This document shows, one piece after another, positions 47,528-59,217 of a stretch of DNA of 64,000 nt (positions are counted from its first letter, which is position 1; every line of letters starts with the position of its first letter). Both the position numbers and the translations under genes were made by a program. The stretch covers positions 124,001-188,000 of the forward strand of contig NZ_CAHLAR010000003.1 in NCBI RefSeq assembly GCF_903652925.1, given 5' to 3'. Source of the DNA: Achromobacter anxifer. Its GTDB lineage: Bacteria; Pseudomonadota; Gammaproteobacteria; Burkholderiales; Burkholderiaceae_B. A model generated the notes under the pieces. That model was not told where the DNA came from and made no database searches. It was given only the letters and a program-made list of their open reading frames with translations.

Positions 47528-48352
47528 TTAGCGCAACATGAAAGACATGGCGGCCAGGCTGTTCAGCGTGCGGACGGCGGACTGCATGCTATCCGTGGTG
47601 AATCGCAAGGTCACGCCGTCCACGCGTTCCAGCGTGGGCCACATGCAGAACAGGTCGGCCAGGGCCGAGCTCTGCGTCTGCAAGCGGCATTCTATAGGGG
47701 CGGGGATGCGGAAAGGAACTGCCGTACCCTTCTTCAAGTTCCGCACCGCGGTTTCCGCGGCGGCGGCGATCGCGCGGCGCGAGGCGGCCGGCGACAGCGT
47801 CACGCCGCTGCCCTGCCCGTGGGCCACCTTGGTCTGGACCCATTCGGCGCCGGGGAAGGTATCGCGCGTTTCCGCGATGAAGGCATCGTCGCCGGTGCCC
47901 AGGATGACGGGCACGCCCATCTCGCCGGCCAGCGCGCCGTACAGACCGGCCTCGCCCAGCTCCATGCCGTTGATGAACACGCGGGCGAAGGCGAAGCTGT
48001 TGATGGTGTGGGCCAGGATGCCGCGGCCCTGCGAACGCGAGTGGTAGCCGATCATGAAGACGGCGTCGCAGCCCTCTTCCAGGCCGCCCATCATGCCCAG
48101 GTAGCGCGGCTTGCCCAGCACCAGGCGGGCGCGCTCGTCCAGGCCGTCGGGCAGCAGGTTGCGAAAGCCGCCGTGCGAGTCGTTGACCAGGATCTCTTCG
48201 GCGCCGCCGGCGATCGCGCCTTGCACGGCCGCGTTGGCCTCGGCGGTCATCCAGGCGCGGGCGCGCTCGTACTCGCCGTTGCCGGCGCGGACTTGTTCGG
48301 AATGGAAGACGCCGGCGACGCCTTCGATATCGGTGGAAATCAGGATCTTCAT
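47528..48352 (-). CDS. M55-family D-aminopeptidase (DppA-like)
   Basis: A 274-residue zinc D-aminopeptidase related to Bacillus DppA and of the same length. MKILISTDIEGVAGV carries the metal Asp and Glu, and LVNDSHGGFRNLLPDGLD and GYHSRSQGRGILAHT hold further ligands. The conserved N-terminus points to the ATG preceded by AAGG. An earlier ATG overlapping the dmpA stop (TGATG) would add seven residues and would imply coupling. With its neighbours it suggests use of peptides containing D-residues or modified residues. Confidence 0.88.
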   Translation of the reverse strand: MKILISTDIEGVAGVFHSEQVRAGNGEYERARAWMTAEANAAVQGAIAGGAEEILVNDSHGGFRNLLPDGLDERARLVLGKPRYLGMMGGLEEGCDAVFMIGYHSRSQGRGILAHTINSFAFARVFINGMELGEAGLYGALAGEMGVPVILGTGDDAFIAETRDTFPGAEWVQTKVAHGQGSGVTLSPAASRRAIAAAAETAVRNLKKGTAVPFRIPAPIECRLQTQSSALADLFCMWPTLERVDGVTLRFTTDSMQSAVRTLNSLAAMSFMLR

Positions 48353-48372
48353 GGGATCAGCCTTGGAGGACA

Positions 48373-49467
48373 TCAGAATGCGGTATCGGACAGCCACTGG
48401 CGCCACTGCGGCGCGGCGTCGCGGATGGAGGAGCGGTGGTTGCCGGCGCGCCCCGTCACGCCATCGGCGTGCCACAGCGCGGAAATGATGGCCTGTTCGC
48501 TGGCCTCGGCGGCCGCCTCGAACAGGGCGTCGATGCGGGTCTCGTGCAGCATCGCCAGCGCCGGCATGGGCTGCTCCGGCAGCTGCGGCACCGTGTAGGC
48601 GGTGGAAAAGGCCAGCGCGATATCGCCGCTGCCGTGGCCGAACACGGAACCCGTGCGGGCCAGGCCCGCCCCTGCGCGCAGCGACAGGCGGCGCAACTGG
48701 CGCGAGTCCAGCGGCGCGTCGGTGGCCAGCAGCAGGATGATGGAACCCTTCTCGGGCACGATGGCGGCGTTCTCGCCCGCCAGTGCCAGGCCGCGGTCCA
48801 GCTGCTGCGCCAGACGGCGGCCGAAGGGGCGGCCCGCCACGGTCAGGTTGGGCAGGCGGCCGAAGTTGGCCAGCACCAGCGCGCCGACCGTGTACTGCTG
48901 GTCGGGCTGCACGCTGGCCAATCGCGAGGCCGAACCGATGCCGCCCTTGAACGAAAAGCAGGACATGCCGCGGCCGGCGCCCACGGCGCCCTGCTCGAAC
49001 GGCTTATCCGTGGCAGCCAGCGCCTCGGCGTAGTGCGATTCCTGCACCGCCAGCGCCTGGATGTCGTTCAGAAAGCCGTCGTTGCACTCGAACACCAGCG
49101 GATTGACGGTGGCCAGCCCGCGGCCGATGCCGGGGTTGGCCACGCAGGCGGCGCGGATCTGGGCATTGGCCACGGTACCCACGCCAAAGGTATTGGTCAG
49201 CGCGATGGGCGTTTCCAGCACGCCCAGCTCCTGCACCTGGACCAGGCCCGTGCTCTTGCCGAAGCCGTTCAGCACGGTAGCGGCGGCCGGCACCTTGTCC
49301 AGGTAGGGATCGCCGGCATGCGGGCGCACCACGGTCACGCCAGTCTGCAGCGGGCCGTCCGCCAGCGTGCTATGGCCGACGGTGATCTCGCCCACGTCGC
49401 AGATCGAATCCAGCGGGCCCGACGGCAGCACGCCGATGCGGGGAAAGTCCTGCGCTTGTTTGTCCAT
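48373..49467 (-). CDS. P1-family aminopeptidase (DmpA-like)
   Basis: A 364-residue DmpA/BapA-type aminopeptidase that is expected to self-cleave. The nucleophilic Ser begins the small subunit in EKGSIILLLATDAPLD; NTFGVGTVANAQI and FGHGSGDIALAFST are further family motifs. These enzymes release N-terminal L- or D-residues and beta-amino acids. It lies after a terminator-like structure downstream of gsiD and overlaps or nearly overlaps the M55 gene. Confidence 0.9.
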   Translation of the reverse strand: MDKQAQDFPRIGVLPSGPLDSICDVGEITVGHSTLADGPLQTGVTVVRPHAGDPYLDKVPAAATVLNGFGKSTGLVQVQELGVLETPIALTNTFGVGTVANAQIRAACVANPGIGRGLATVNPLVFECNDGFLNDIQALAVQESHYAEALAATDKPFEQGAVGAGRGMSCFSFKGGIGSASRLASVQPDQQYTVGALVLANFGRLPNLTVAGRPFGRRLAQQLDRGLALAGENAAIVPEKGSIILLLATDAPLDSRQLRRLSLRAGAGLARTGSVFGHGSGDIALAFSTAYTVPQLPEQPMPALAMLHETRIDALFEAAAEASEQAIISALWHADGVTGRAGNHRSSIRDAAPQWRQWLSDTAF

Positions 49468-49498
49468 GTTCGCTACGTGTCGCCACGCTCCAGAATGC

Positions 49499-49566
49499 AA
49501 AACGCCGCCGCCCTGGGTCCGCGGCACGCGCATCGCGATGCGCGTAACGGACGGAGGCGGCGGCGG
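49499..49566 (-). terminator. Terminator-like structure between gsiD and dmpA
   Basis: On the minus strand a CCGCCGCCGCC arm pairs with GGCGGCGGCG, enclosing a perfect 20-bp palindrome (49526-49545), and is followed by TTTT. This probably separates, at least partly, the transporter from the downstream peptidase genes. Confidence 0.5.
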
Positions 49567-49614
49567 AAAAATCGCCCTCCACGCCGGCCCTCGTCGTGAG
49601 GTCCGGCGGCAGGA

Positions 49615-50514
49615 TTACTTGCGGTCGATCTTGGGATCGAGCGCGTCGCGCAGGCCGTCGCCCAGCAGGTTGAACGCCAGCACCGTCAGGAAGATCGCCA
49701 GCGCCGGGAAGATGGCCACGTGCGGAGCGATCACCATGTCGGCGCGCGCCTCGTTCAGCATCGCGCCCCACTCCGGCGTGGGAGGCGAAGCGCCCATGCC
49801 CAGGAACGACAGGCTGGCCGCGGTGATGATGGAGGTGCCGATGCGCATCGTGCCGTACACCACGATCGGGGAGATCGTGCCCGGCAGGATGTGGCGCATG
49901 ATGATGGTCCAGTCCGACGCGCCCACACTCTTGACCGCTTCGACATAGGTCATCTGCTTGATCGACAGGGTGTTGCCGCGCACCAGGCGGGCGAACGCCG
50001 GCACGCTGAACACGGCCACGGCCACGATCACGTTGACCATGCTGGAACCCAGGATGGCGACCACGCCGATGGCCAGCAGCATGCCGGGGAACGCCAGCAG
50101 CACGTCGGAGATGCGCATGGTGATGCGCTCCCACCAGCCTTCGTAGTAGCCCGCCATCAGGCCCATGAAGGTGCCGACGATGGCGCCCATGGCGACCGAC
50201 AGGAAGCCGGCGGCCAGCGAGATGCGCGCGCCCATGATGATGCGGCTGAAGATGTCGCGGCCCAGCGAATCCACGCCCAGCCAATGGGTCATGGAAGGCC
50301 CCGCGTTCAGGGCGTCGTAGTCGAAGAAGTTCTCCGGATCGAACGGCACGATCCAGGGCGCGAAGATCGCGATGATGACCAGCAGCAGGACGAAGATGCC
50401 CGCGCCGACGGCGAGCTTCTGCTTCTTGAACTTGCGCCAGAACTCGGTGGCGGGGGTGCGCACGTCGTTCTTGGGAGCGGCGGCGATGGTCGTGGCGGGT
50501 GTCGTATTGCTCAT
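49615..50514 (-). CDS. gsiD: Glutathione/peptide ABC transporter permease GsiD
   Basis: A 299-residue inner-membrane permease of the DppC/GsiD type. It has an N-terminal helix, a soluble linker, five further helices, and the [20 protein letters not shown] coupling (EAA) loop. The start is the ATG translating as MSNTTPATT; the frame is open further upstream but overlaps gsiC. It is preceded by gsiC at 7 bp. Confidence 0.9.
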   Translation of the reverse strand: MSNTTPATTIAAAPKNDVRTPATEFWRKFKKQKLAVGAGIFVLLLVIIAIFAPWIVPFDPENFFDYDALNAGPSMTHWLGVDSLGRDIFSRIIMGARISLAAGFLSVAMGAIVGTFMGLMAGYYEGWWERITMRISDVLLAFPGMLLAIGVVAILGSSMVNVIVAVAVFSVPAFARLVRGNTLSIKQMTYVEAVKSVGASDWTIIMRHILPGTISPIVVYGTMRIGTSIITAASLSFLGMGASPPTPEWGAMLNEARADMVIAPHVAIFPALAIFLTVLAFNLLGDGLRDALDPKIDRK

Positions 50515-50521
50515 GGCCGCC

Positions 50522-51442
50522 TCACTTGTAACGGATGCTGGGATTGATGACGCCGTAGAGCACGTCGACAATCAGGTTGATCAGGATGAATTCCAGCGAG
50601 AACAGCAGCACCAGGCCCTGGATCACCGGATAGTCGCGCTGGGTCACGGCGTCCACCAGCAGGCGGCCGAGGCCGGGCCAGTTGAAGACCGTTTCGACCA
50701 CGATGGAGCCGCCCAGCAGGAAGCCGAACTGCAGGCCCATCATGGTGACGACAGGAATCAGCGCGTTGCGCAGCGCGTGCTTGATCACGACGCGGCGCTC
50801 GGTCAGGCCCTTGGCGCGGGCCGTCCGCACGAAGTCTTCCTGGATGACTTCCACGAAGGAAGCCCGGGTGAAACGCGCCATCACGGCGGCCACGGCGGCG
50901 CCCAGCGTGATGGACGGAAGTATGTAGTGCTGCCAGGTCGAGGCGCCCACGGTGGGCAGCCACCCCAGGTTCACGGAGAAGACCTGCATCAGCATCATGC
51001 CCAGCGCGAACGCGGGGAACGAGATGCCGGACACCGCCAGCGTCATGCCGAGACGGTCGGGCCAGCGATTGCGCCATACGGCCGACACGATCCCGATGAT
51101 CATGCCGAAGGTCACTGACCACACCATGCTGGCTATCGTGAGCCACAGGGTGGGCATGAAGCGGTCGGCGATTTCGGTCGAGACGGGGCGCTTGGTACGC
51201 AGAGAGGTACCCAGGTCGCCTTGCAGCATGTGGCTGAAGTAGCGCACGAACTGCTGCGGCAGGGGCAGATCCAGCCCAAGTTCCTTGCGCACGAGTTCGA
51301 CGGTTTGCTGGTCGGCCTCCTGGCCCGCGGCCAGTCGCGCCGGGTCGCCCGGAAGCATGTGCACAAACAGGAACACGACCACCGCTACCAGCAGCAGCGT
51401 GGGGATCATGCCCAGAAGACGTTTGACGATGTAGGTCAGCAT
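50522..51442 (-). CDS. gsiC: Glutathione/peptide ABC transporter permease GsiC
   Basis: A 306-residue DppB/GsiC-type permease with six transmembrane helices. It starts [19 protein letters not shown] and has the EAA-type loop [20 protein letters not shown] and the C-terminal [18 protein letters not shown]. Together with GsiD it forms the channel for the GsiA ATPase. An 89-bp gap with hairpins separates it from gsiB. Confidence 0.92.
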   Translation of the reverse strand: MLTYIVKRLLGMIPTLLLVAVVVFLFVHMLPGDPARLAAGQEADQQTVELVRKELGLDLPLPQQFVRYFSHMLQGDLGTSLRTKRPVSTEIADRFMPTLWLTIASMVWSVTFGMIIGIVSAVWRNRWPDRLGMTLAVSGISFPAFALGMMLMQVFSVNLGWLPTVGASTWQHYILPSITLGAAVAAVMARFTRASFVEVIQEDFVRTARAKGLTERRVVIKHALRNALIPVVTMMGLQFGFLLGGSIVVETVFNWPGLGRLLVDAVTQRDYPVIQGLVLLFSLEFILINLIVDVLYGVINPSIRYK

Positions 51443-51460
51443 TGAAATTCCTGCAACATC

Positions 51461-51514
51461 GGCGGGGACACCGCGCCCCCGCCGTATGTGGCCTTACAGG
51501 GGCGCGAAGGCCCC
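51461..51514. other. Hairpins in the gsiB-gsiC gap
   Basis: GGCGGGG/CCCCGCC (51461-51483) and GGGGC/GCCCC (51499-51514) lie between the binding-protein gene and the permeases. Without a T-run they are more likely to stabilise the 3' end of the gsiB message, which is needed in excess, than to stop transcription fully. Confidence 0.5.
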
Positions 51515-51531
51515 GAGAGTTACTGCCAGTA

Positions 51532-53085
51532 TTACTGCTTCAGATCGATGTCGCCGAACCAGAACGAGGTGTCCGGCTCAACGTACACGCCCGACAGGTT
51601 CTTCGACTTGACGTACAGGTTGTTCTGGGTCACCAGGAAGGCCCACGGGGCGTCCTTCCAGATGGTTTCCTGAACGTTCTTGTAGATCTCGGTCTTCTTG
51701 GCGCGGTCGGTCGTGGCCAGGGCTTGCTGGATGCCGTCGTCCACCGACTTGTTCGAGTAGTACGACACGTTGTTCAGCACCGGCGGGAACGCGGCGGTGG
51801 TCAGCAGCGGACGCAGGCCCCAGTCGGCTTCGCCGGTCGAGGACGACCAGCCGGCGTAGTACATGCGGACCTTGGCGTCTTCAGGCTTTTGCACCTGCTG
51901 CACGCGCTGCACGCGCTGGCCCGATTCCAGCACTTCGACCGACACCTTGATGCCGACTTGCGCCAGTTGCTGCTGCAGGAACTGGACCACCTTCACCGAG
52001 GTGCCGTCGTTATAGGCGGACCACAGCTGGCTTTCGAAGCCGTTGGGGTAGCCGGCTTCGGCCAGCAGGGCCTTGGCCTTCTTCAGGTCGTACGGCCACG
52101 GGCCGGTCTTGTAGGCAAAGTCCACGCCTTGCGGCACGACGCCGTCGACGACGGTGGCGTAGCCCGAGAAAGCGACCTTGGCCAGCGCTTCCTTGTTGAT
52201 GGCGTAGTTGATGGCCTCGCGCACCTTGACGTTGTCGAACGGCTTTTGCTGCACGTTCATCGACAGGTAGCGCGCCATGATCGAGTTCTGGTGATCGACC
52301 ACGTCCAGCTTGTCGTTCTTCTTCAGGACCGCGGCCTGCTCGAACGGCACCGGGAAGGCAAATTGCGCTTCACCCGTCTGCACCACGGCGGCGCGAGTGT
52401 TGTTGTCCGTCACGGTACGGAAGGTCAGGGTGTCGACCTTGGGGTAGCCCTTCTTCCAGTAGCCGTCGAACTTCTTGACCTTCAGGTATTCGGCCGGCTT
52501 CCATTCGACGAATTCGAAGGGACCGGTGCCCACGGGGTGGAAGCCGATTTCCTTGCCGTACTTGGCCAGGGCGGCAGGCGAGATCATCATGGCCGCCGGG
52601 TGGGCCAGCGCGTTGATGAAGGCCGAGAACGGCTTCTTCAGCGTGATCTTGACGGTCATCGGGTCGACCACTTCGGTCTTTTCGATGACGCTGAACTGGA
52701 TGTAGCGCGACAGGCGGTTATCCGGGTTGGCCGGACGGTCGAAGTTGATCTTGACGGCTTCGGCGTTGAAATCGGTGCCGTCGTGGAACTTCACGCCGGG
52801 ACGCAGCTTGAAGGTGTAGACCAGGCCGTCTTCGCTGACGGTGTAGTCGGTGGCCAGGACCTTCTGGACCTTCAGGTCCTTGTCGAACTCGAACAGGCCT
52901 TCGTAGTAGGCCTTGCCGGCAGCCTGGTTCAGCGTGCTGTTGGTGTTGTACGGATCGAGCGTTTCCAGCGCGATGGAGACGGCGAACGTCACGTCCTTGG
53001 CGGCATGCGCCAGCGGCGACGCGATCACGCCGAAGGCCAGCGCGGCGGCGGCCATCAGTTTGGTGGGGCGCAGAACTTTCATCAT
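51532..53085 (-). CDS. gsiB: Glutathione-binding periplasmic protein GsiB
   Basis: A 517-residue solute-binding protein (SBP_bac_5) with a signal peptide cleaved near ASPLAHA. It resembles E. coli GsiB closely over long stretches (AKYGKEIGFHPVGTGPFE, TRAAVVQTGEAQFAFPVP, VREAINYAINKEALAKVAF, GWSSSTGEADW). This, together with iaaA and gsiACD, favours a glutathione importer over a general dipeptide system. The first ATG has AGGAG 5 bp upstream. One internal oddity is the QRVQRVQQVQ repeat near residue 395. Confidence 0.92.
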   Translation of the reverse strand: MMKVLRPTKLMAAAALAFGVIASPLAHAAKDVTFAVSIALETLDPYNTNSTLNQAAGKAYYEGLFEFDKDLKVQKVLATDYTVSEDGLVYTFKLRPGVKFHDGTDFNAEAVKINFDRPANPDNRLSRYIQFSVIEKTEVVDPMTVKITLKKPFSAFINALAHPAAMMISPAALAKYGKEIGFHPVGTGPFEFVEWKPAEYLKVKKFDGYWKKGYPKVDTLTFRTVTDNNTRAAVVQTGEAQFAFPVPFEQAAVLKKNDKLDVVDHQNSIMARYLSMNVQQKPFDNVKVREAINYAINKEALAKVAFSGYATVVDGVVPQGVDFAYKTGPWPYDLKKAKALLAEAGYPNGFESQLWSAYNDGTSVKVVQFLQQQLAQVGIKVSVEVLESGQRVQRVQQVQKPEDAKVRMYYAGWSSSTGEADWGLRPLLTTAAFPPVLNNVSYYSNKSVDDGIQQALATTDRAKKTEIYKNVQETIWKDAPWAFLVTQNNLYVKSKNLSGVYVEPDTSFWFGDIDLKQ

Positions 53086-53151
53086 TGCAACTCCTGGTTC
53101 CATGAAGGAATTAGGGGGTTTGGTGGAAGAAAAACAAGTACGACAACTGAC

Positions 53152-55038
<1,887 letters not shown>

Positions 55039-55082
55039 CTCTTTTGATTCCCCAAATACTGAAAAAACGAACCCGCCGCCGC

Positions 55083-56063
55083 TTATCGGTAGATAGCGGT
55101 GACAGGCTTCTCGCCGACGCGGGCGTAACCCCGATACATGCCTTCCGTGTTGAACGGCAAGGCCACATTGCCCTGGGCGTCGACGGCCACCAGGCCGCCC
55201 TTGCCATCGATAGTGGGCAGCTTTTCATGCACGACGCGGTCGGCCGCCGCTTCCAGCGACGCGCCGCAATATTCCATCTGCGCGGCCACGTCGTAGGCGG
55301 CGACCATGCGGATGAACATCTCGCCGGTGCCCGTGGTGGACACCGCGCAGGTCTTGTTGCTGGCATAGGTGCCGGCGCCGATCAGCGGCGCGTCGCCCAC
55401 GCGGCCGACCTGCTTGTTGGTGATGCCGCCGGTCGAGGTGGCCGCCGCCAGGTTGCCCTGGGCATCCACCGCCACCGCGCCCACCGTGCCGAACTTCTTG
55501 TCCGAATCCAGCGGATCGGCCGGCGCCGGCTGGCCGCGCGCGACCATGGCCTGGCCGTCGTGGTCCAGCACCGCCGCTTCCGGCGTTTCGCGCTGCACGC
55601 GCAGCAGCTGCTCGCGGCGGGCTTCGGTGGAGAAGTAGGAAGAATCGACCAGTTCGACGCCCTCTTCCTTGGCAAAGGCTTCGGCGCCCTCGCCCACGAA
55701 GAACACGTGCTTGCTGTTTTCCATGACCTTGCGCGCGGCGAAGATCGGGTTGCGCACGCGGTGCACGCCGGCAATCGCGCCCGAGCGCAGCGTGGCGCCG
55801 TCCATGATGGCGGCGTCCAGCTCATGGGTGGCGGCGCTGGTGAACACGGCGCCGTGGCCGGCGTTGAACAGCGGACAGTCTTCCAGCAGGCGGACGGCTT
55901 CCGTCACGGCGTCCAGGGCGCTGCCGCCCTTGGCCAGCACGGCCTGGCCGGCGGTCAGGATGGACTCCAGCGCGCTCAGGTACTCCTGCTCTTTCTCGGG
56001 CGACATGGCCGCGCGGGACATAGCGCCGGCGCCGCCGTGAATCGCGATCACGGGTTGAATCAT
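55083..56063 (-). CDS. iaaA: Isoaspartyl peptidase / L-asparaginase (IaaA type)
   Basis: A 326-residue Ntn-hydrolase that hydrolyses isoaspartyl dipeptides and asparagine. It begins [17 protein letters not shown], and autocleavage is expected before Thr193 in [30 protein letters not shown] and [11 protein letters not shown] form the substrate pocket. It overlaps the end of the RpiR-type regulator by 4 bp and precedes gsiA, as in E. coli. Confidence 0.95.
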   Translation of the reverse strand: MIQPVIAIHGGAGAMSRAAMSPEKEQEYLSALESILTAGQAVLAKGGSALDAVTEAVRLLEDCPLFNAGHGAVFTSAATHELDAAIMDGATLRSGAIAGVHRVRNPIFAARKVMENSKHVFFVGEGAEAFAKEEGVELVDSSYFSTEARREQLLRVQRETPEAAVLDHDGQAMVARGQPAPADPLDSDKKFGTVGAVAVDAQGNLAAATSTGGITNKQVGRVGDAPLIGAGTYASNKTCAVSTTGTGEMFIRMVAAYDVAAQMEYCGASLEAAADRVVHEKLPTIDGKGGLVAVDAQGNVALPFNTEGMYRGYARVGEKPVTAIYR

Positions 56064-56935
56064 CGTTTACCTACTCCATGGATGAGCCACGGCATGACGG
56101 ACTGGGTCACCCCAGCGGCGGCCGCGACGGAATTCTTGGCCCGATAGGCCACCGCGGCCGACAGGGCTTCGATCAGCCCCAGGGCGGCGGTTTCGGAATT
56201 GGGAATCAGCTGGCGCGCGGAAAACGCGTACAGCATCACGGAAGCCGTGGGCGCAAGCGGCGACGTGGGCTTGTCGGTCAGCACCAGGACGGGCACGCCG
56301 GCCTGCTTGGCCGCGCCGGCCAGCGTCACAGTGTCGGCCAGGTAGCGCGGAAAGCCGATGGCGATCACCAGGTCCTTGGCCGTCATGCGCGCCATCTGGC
56401 GCGCGGCGTGCGAGACGCCGCCGGGACCGGCCAGCGACTCGACGGAATGCAGGTGCATGCACAGGCCGCGCTGCAGCAGGCCGGCGAGGAAACCGCTGGC
56501 GCCGAAACCGATGATGAAGACGCGCTCGGCGGCCAGGATGGCGTCCACCGCCTGCTCGCAAGCGGCGGCGTCCAGCGACTGCAGGTTGCGCTGCGCGTTG
56601 CGGATGTCTTCTTCCAACGTGGCGGCGAAGATCTGCACCGCGCTGGCCGAGTGCGCCAGTTCGGTGCGCAGCTTTTCCACGGGCTCCAGCGCGGCCTCGA
56701 AGCCGCGCGCCAGTTCGGCGCGGAATTGCGGATAGCCCGGCAGGTCCAGGGCCCGCGCAAAGCGGTTGGCCGTGGCCACCGACACCCCCACCGCCGCCGC
56801 GAACTCGTCGATGGTCATGGTGGCGACGCGGAATTGGTGCGCCAGCACGTACTCGGCCATCTTGTGCTGGGTCCGGCTCAGCGCGGGCTGAGCCCGGGCG
56901 ATCCGATCAGCGATCGTAAGTGCGGCCTTGTTCAT
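56060..56935 (-). CDS. RpiR/MurR-family regulator of the peptide operon
   Basis: A 291-residue transcription factor: an N-terminal HTH_6 domain (about 1-80, TIDEFAAAVGVSVATANRFA) and a SIS domain (about 120-260, FIIGFGASGFLAGLL). It overlaps iaaA by 4 bp, so it is the first gene of iaaA-gsiABCD and probably autoregulates. SIS domains usually bind phosphosugars; the effector here is unknown. E. coli has no such regulator in its gsi operon. Confidence 0.88.
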   Translation of the reverse strand: MNKAALTIADRIARAQPALSRTQHKMAEYVLAHQFRVATMTIDEFAAAVGVSVATANRFARALDLPGYPQFRAELARGFEAALEPVEKLRTELAHSASAVQIFAATLEEDIRNAQRNLQSLDAAACEQAVDAILAAERVFIIGFGASGFLAGLLQRGLCMHLHSVESLAGPGGVSHAARQMARMTAKDLVIAIGFPRYLADTVTLAGAAKQAGVPVLVLTDKPTSPLAPTASVMLYAFSARQLIPNSETAALGLIEALSAAVAYRAKNSVAAAAGVTQSVMPWLIHGVGKR

Positions 56936-56973
56936 CGAATGGGGAGGGAGCGCGGAGGTATAGCGAGGGTTTA

Positions 56974-57050
56974 TGTAAATCTGTTTACAAACAAATTTTA
57001 GATAAGAAAATAGATTTTCATACTAAGGGTATACCCGTGATTACATGTAA
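56974..57050. promoter_or_regulatory. Palindromes upstream of the rpiR-iaaA-gsi operon
   Basis: Three palindromes lie in an unusually AT-rich 215-bp divergent region: TGTAAA-TCTG-TTTACA (56974-56989), GGGTATACCC (57027-57036) and TTACATGTAA (57041-57050). The first is 39 bp upstream of the regulator start and is the best candidate operator. Confidence 0.45.
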
Positions 57051-57150
57051 CAATGCAACAAATAAACGGGGTCGGTTTGAGTTACGCTAAGACCGCCCTT
57101 ACGCCAGACCGGCGAGGGGCGCCCTCTTCCCGCTATACCGGATTGACGCC

Positions 57151-57609
57151 ATGCCCGATTGGATCTGCAAGCCGCACCAGGAACTGACCGTGACCGAGAT
57201 CTACGCGATCCTGCGGTTGCGCACGGAAGTCTTTGTTATTGAACAGAATTGCATCTTCCAGGACATGGACGGCAAGGACCTGGTCGGACAGACGTCCCAC
57301 CTGATGGCCTGGCAGGACGGCAAGCTGGCGGCCTACTGCCGCATCCTGGATCCGTCGCTGAAGGACGGCCAGATAGAGATCGGACGCGTCATCACCGCGC
57401 CCTGGACGCGCGGCCAGGGCCTGGGCCACGAACTGATCCGCCACGCGATGCAGGAAGTGCGCCTGCGCTGGCCCGGACGCGCCATGTACCTGGGCGCCCA
57501 GGCCCGCCTGCGCAATTACTACGGCGGGCACGGCTTCGTGCAGGTCACCGAGGAATACATCGAGGACGGCATCCCGCATGTGGGGATGCGGCTCAACGAG
57601 ACCGCATAA
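57151..57609 (+). CDS. elaA: ElaA-family GNAT acetyltransferase
   Basis: A 152-residue GCN5-related N-acetyltransferase. LRLRTEVFVIEQNCIFQDMDG (residues 21 on, the ElaA signature) is followed by IEIGRVITAPWTRGQGLGHEL with the acetyl-CoA loop R-G-Q-G-L-G, and by NYYGGHGFVQV. The substrate is unknown. It is divergent from the RpiR-type operon and ends at a bidirectional terminator. Confidence 0.9.
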   Translation: MPDWICKPHQELTVTEIYAILRLRTEVFVIEQNCIFQDMDGKDLVGQTSHLMAWQDGKLAAYCRILDPSLKDGQIEIGRVITAPWTRGQGLGHELIRHAMQEVRLRWPGRAMYLGAQARLRNYYGGHGFVQVTEEYIEDGIPHVGMRLNETA

Positions 57610-57636
57610 AAAAACGCCCCTTTCAAGGGGCGTTTT
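57606..57636. terminator. Bidirectional terminator between elaA and scoB
   Basis: AAAACGCCCC, six-base loop, GGGGCGTTTT with A-run before and T-run after; it overlaps the elaA stop codon. It serves both convergent genes. Confidence 0.9.
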
Positions 57637-57657
57637 TCTTGGACGGAGCCGCGCGGA

Positions 57658-58311
57658 TTACTTGACCGCCGACACGTCCAGCTTGGCCTGGGTCTTGGAC
57701 TTGATCTCGTCCACCGTCACGCCCGGCGCCGTTTCCAGCAGCTTGAGGCCGCTTTCGGTGACTTCCATCACGCCCAGGTCGGTGATGATCAGGTCGACCA
57801 CGCCCACGCCGGTCAGCGGCAGATTGCACTCGGCCAGCAGCTTGATGTCCTCGGTGCCGTCCTTCTTCTTGGCCACGTGTTCCATCAGGACCACGACGCG
57901 GCCCACACCCGCCACCAGGTCCATCGCGCCGCCCATGCCCTTGACCATCTTGCCCGGGATCATCCAGTTGGCCAGGTCGCCCTTTTCGGACACCTGCATG
58001 GCGCCGAGAATGGCGAGGTTGATCTTGCCGCCGCGGATCATCGCGAACGAATCCGCCGACGAGAAGATGGAGGAACCGGGCAGCGTCGTGACTGTCTGCT
58101 TGCCGGCGTTGATGAGGTCGGCGTCGACTTCATCGTCGGTGGGGAACGGGCCGATGCCCAGCAGGCCGTTCTCGGATTGCAGCCACACTTCCATGCCCTT
58201 GGGCACGTGGTTGGCCACCAGGGTCGGCAAGCCGATGCCCAGGTTCACGTAAAAACCGTCTTGCAGCTCGCGCGCGGCGCGCGCCGCCATTTCATCGCGG
58301 GACCATGCCAT
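57658..58311 (-). CDS. scoB: 3-oxoacid CoA-transferase subunit B
   Basis: A 217-residue beta subunit of succinyl-CoA:3-ketoacid CoA-transferase. The catalytic Glu lies in [14 protein letters not shown], preceded by [31 protein letters not shown] is also typical. It follows scoA at 11 bp. The enzyme transfers CoA from succinyl-CoA to acetoacetate for ketone-body or PHB-derived carbon use. Confidence 0.95.
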   Translation of the reverse strand: MAWSRDEMAARAARELQDGFYVNLGIGLPTLVANHVPKGMEVWLQSENGLLGIGPFPTDDEVDADLINAGKQTVTTLPGSSIFSSADSFAMIRGGKINLAILGAMQVSEKGDLANWMIPGKMVKGMGGAMDLVAGVGRVVVLMEHVAKKKDGTEDIKLLAECNLPLTGVGVVDLIITDLGVMEVTESGLKLLETAPGVTVDEIKSKTQAKLDVSAVK

Positions 58312-58322
58312 GTCTGTTCTCC

Positions 58323-59021
58323 TTAGGCCGGGCGAGTGGTGCGTTGTTCGATGCGCTTTTCGGGCGTGGCGTTCAGCACGATCCGTTGCACATAGATGCC
58401 GGGCAGATGGATCTGATCGGGATCCAGGCTGCCAGTATCAACGATTTCCTCGACTTCGACCACCGTGAACTTGCCCGCCATGGCGACGTTCGGATTGAAG
58501 TTGCGGGCGGTCTTGCGGAACACCAGGTTGCCGCTGCGGTCGGCGATATGCGCCTTGACCAGCGACACGTCGGGCACCAGTGAACGCTCCATCACGTACT
58601 GCTGGCCGTCGAATTCGCGGATTTCCTTGCCGTCGGCCACGATGGTGCCCACGCCGGTGCGCGTGAAGAACGCCGGGATGCCGGCGCCGCCGGCGCGCAG
58701 CTTCTCGGCCAGCGTGCCCTGCGGCGTGAACTCGAGCTCGAGTTCGCCGGACAGGAACTGGCGTTCGAATTCCTTGTTCTCGCCCACGTAGGACGCGATC
58801 ATCTTGCGAACCTGGCGCGTATTGAGCAGCTGGCCCAAGCCGAAGCCGTCGACGCCCGCATTGTTGCTGATGCAAGTGAGATCCTTGACGCCCGAATCGC
58901 GCAATGCCGCGATCAGGGCTTCGGGAATGCCGCAAAGGCCGAAACCGCCCACGGCGATCATCTGGCCGTCCTTGACGATGCCTGCCAGCGCCTCCTGTGC
59001 GCTTGCAAAAACCTTGTCCAT
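58323..59021 (-). CDS. scoA: 3-oxoacid CoA-transferase subunit A
   Basis: The 232-residue alpha subunit. It has the glycine-rich [18 protein letters not shown] (about 24-41), the [15 protein letters not shown] segment and [13 protein letters not shown]. It starts the scoAB operon. The 196-bp region upstream contains a long GC-rich foldback whose T-run faces the opposite way, so the scoA promoter must lie within or after it. Confidence 0.95.
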   Translation of the reverse strand: MDKVFASAQEALAGIVKDGQMIAVGGFGLCGIPEALIAALRDSGVKDLTCISNNAGVDGFGLGQLLNTRQVRKMIASYVGENKEFERQFLSGELELEFTPQGTLAEKLRAGGAGIPAFFTRTGVGTIVADGKEIREFDGQQYVMERSLVPDVSLVKAHIADRSGNLVFRKTARNFNPNVAMAGKFTVVEVEEIVDTGSLDPDQIHLPGIYVQRIVLNATPEKRIEQRTTRPA

Positions 59022-59054
59022 CGCTCCAACTCCTAGTTAAGGTCTAACTGAAGA

Positions 59055-59143
59055 GGGCGCGGCTGCCGGCGCCGTTCCAGCAGCGCCTTGCGGCGCTTGC
59101 TGGCGGCTGGCGCCGAGGGTGGCGCGCCCTTATTGCTTTTTTA
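59055..59143. other. Long foldback structure upstream of scoAB
   Basis: Nested arms GGGCGCG/CGCGCCC (59055-59061 / 59123-59129), CGGCGCC/GGCGCCG and CCAGCA-GCGCC/GGCGC-TTGCTGG (59077-59103, TTGC loop) make one extended hairpin, followed on the plus strand by TTATTGC and seven T residues. Both flanking genes are on the minus strand, so as a terminator it would stop antisense transcripts. Confidence 0.5.
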
Positions 59144-59217
59144 ATTTTGCGCTTGATTTTACCGGCATGCCGGGCCAAAGCACGCGCTATTTTGGCCGGG
59201 CCGTCCGCAGCGCCGCG

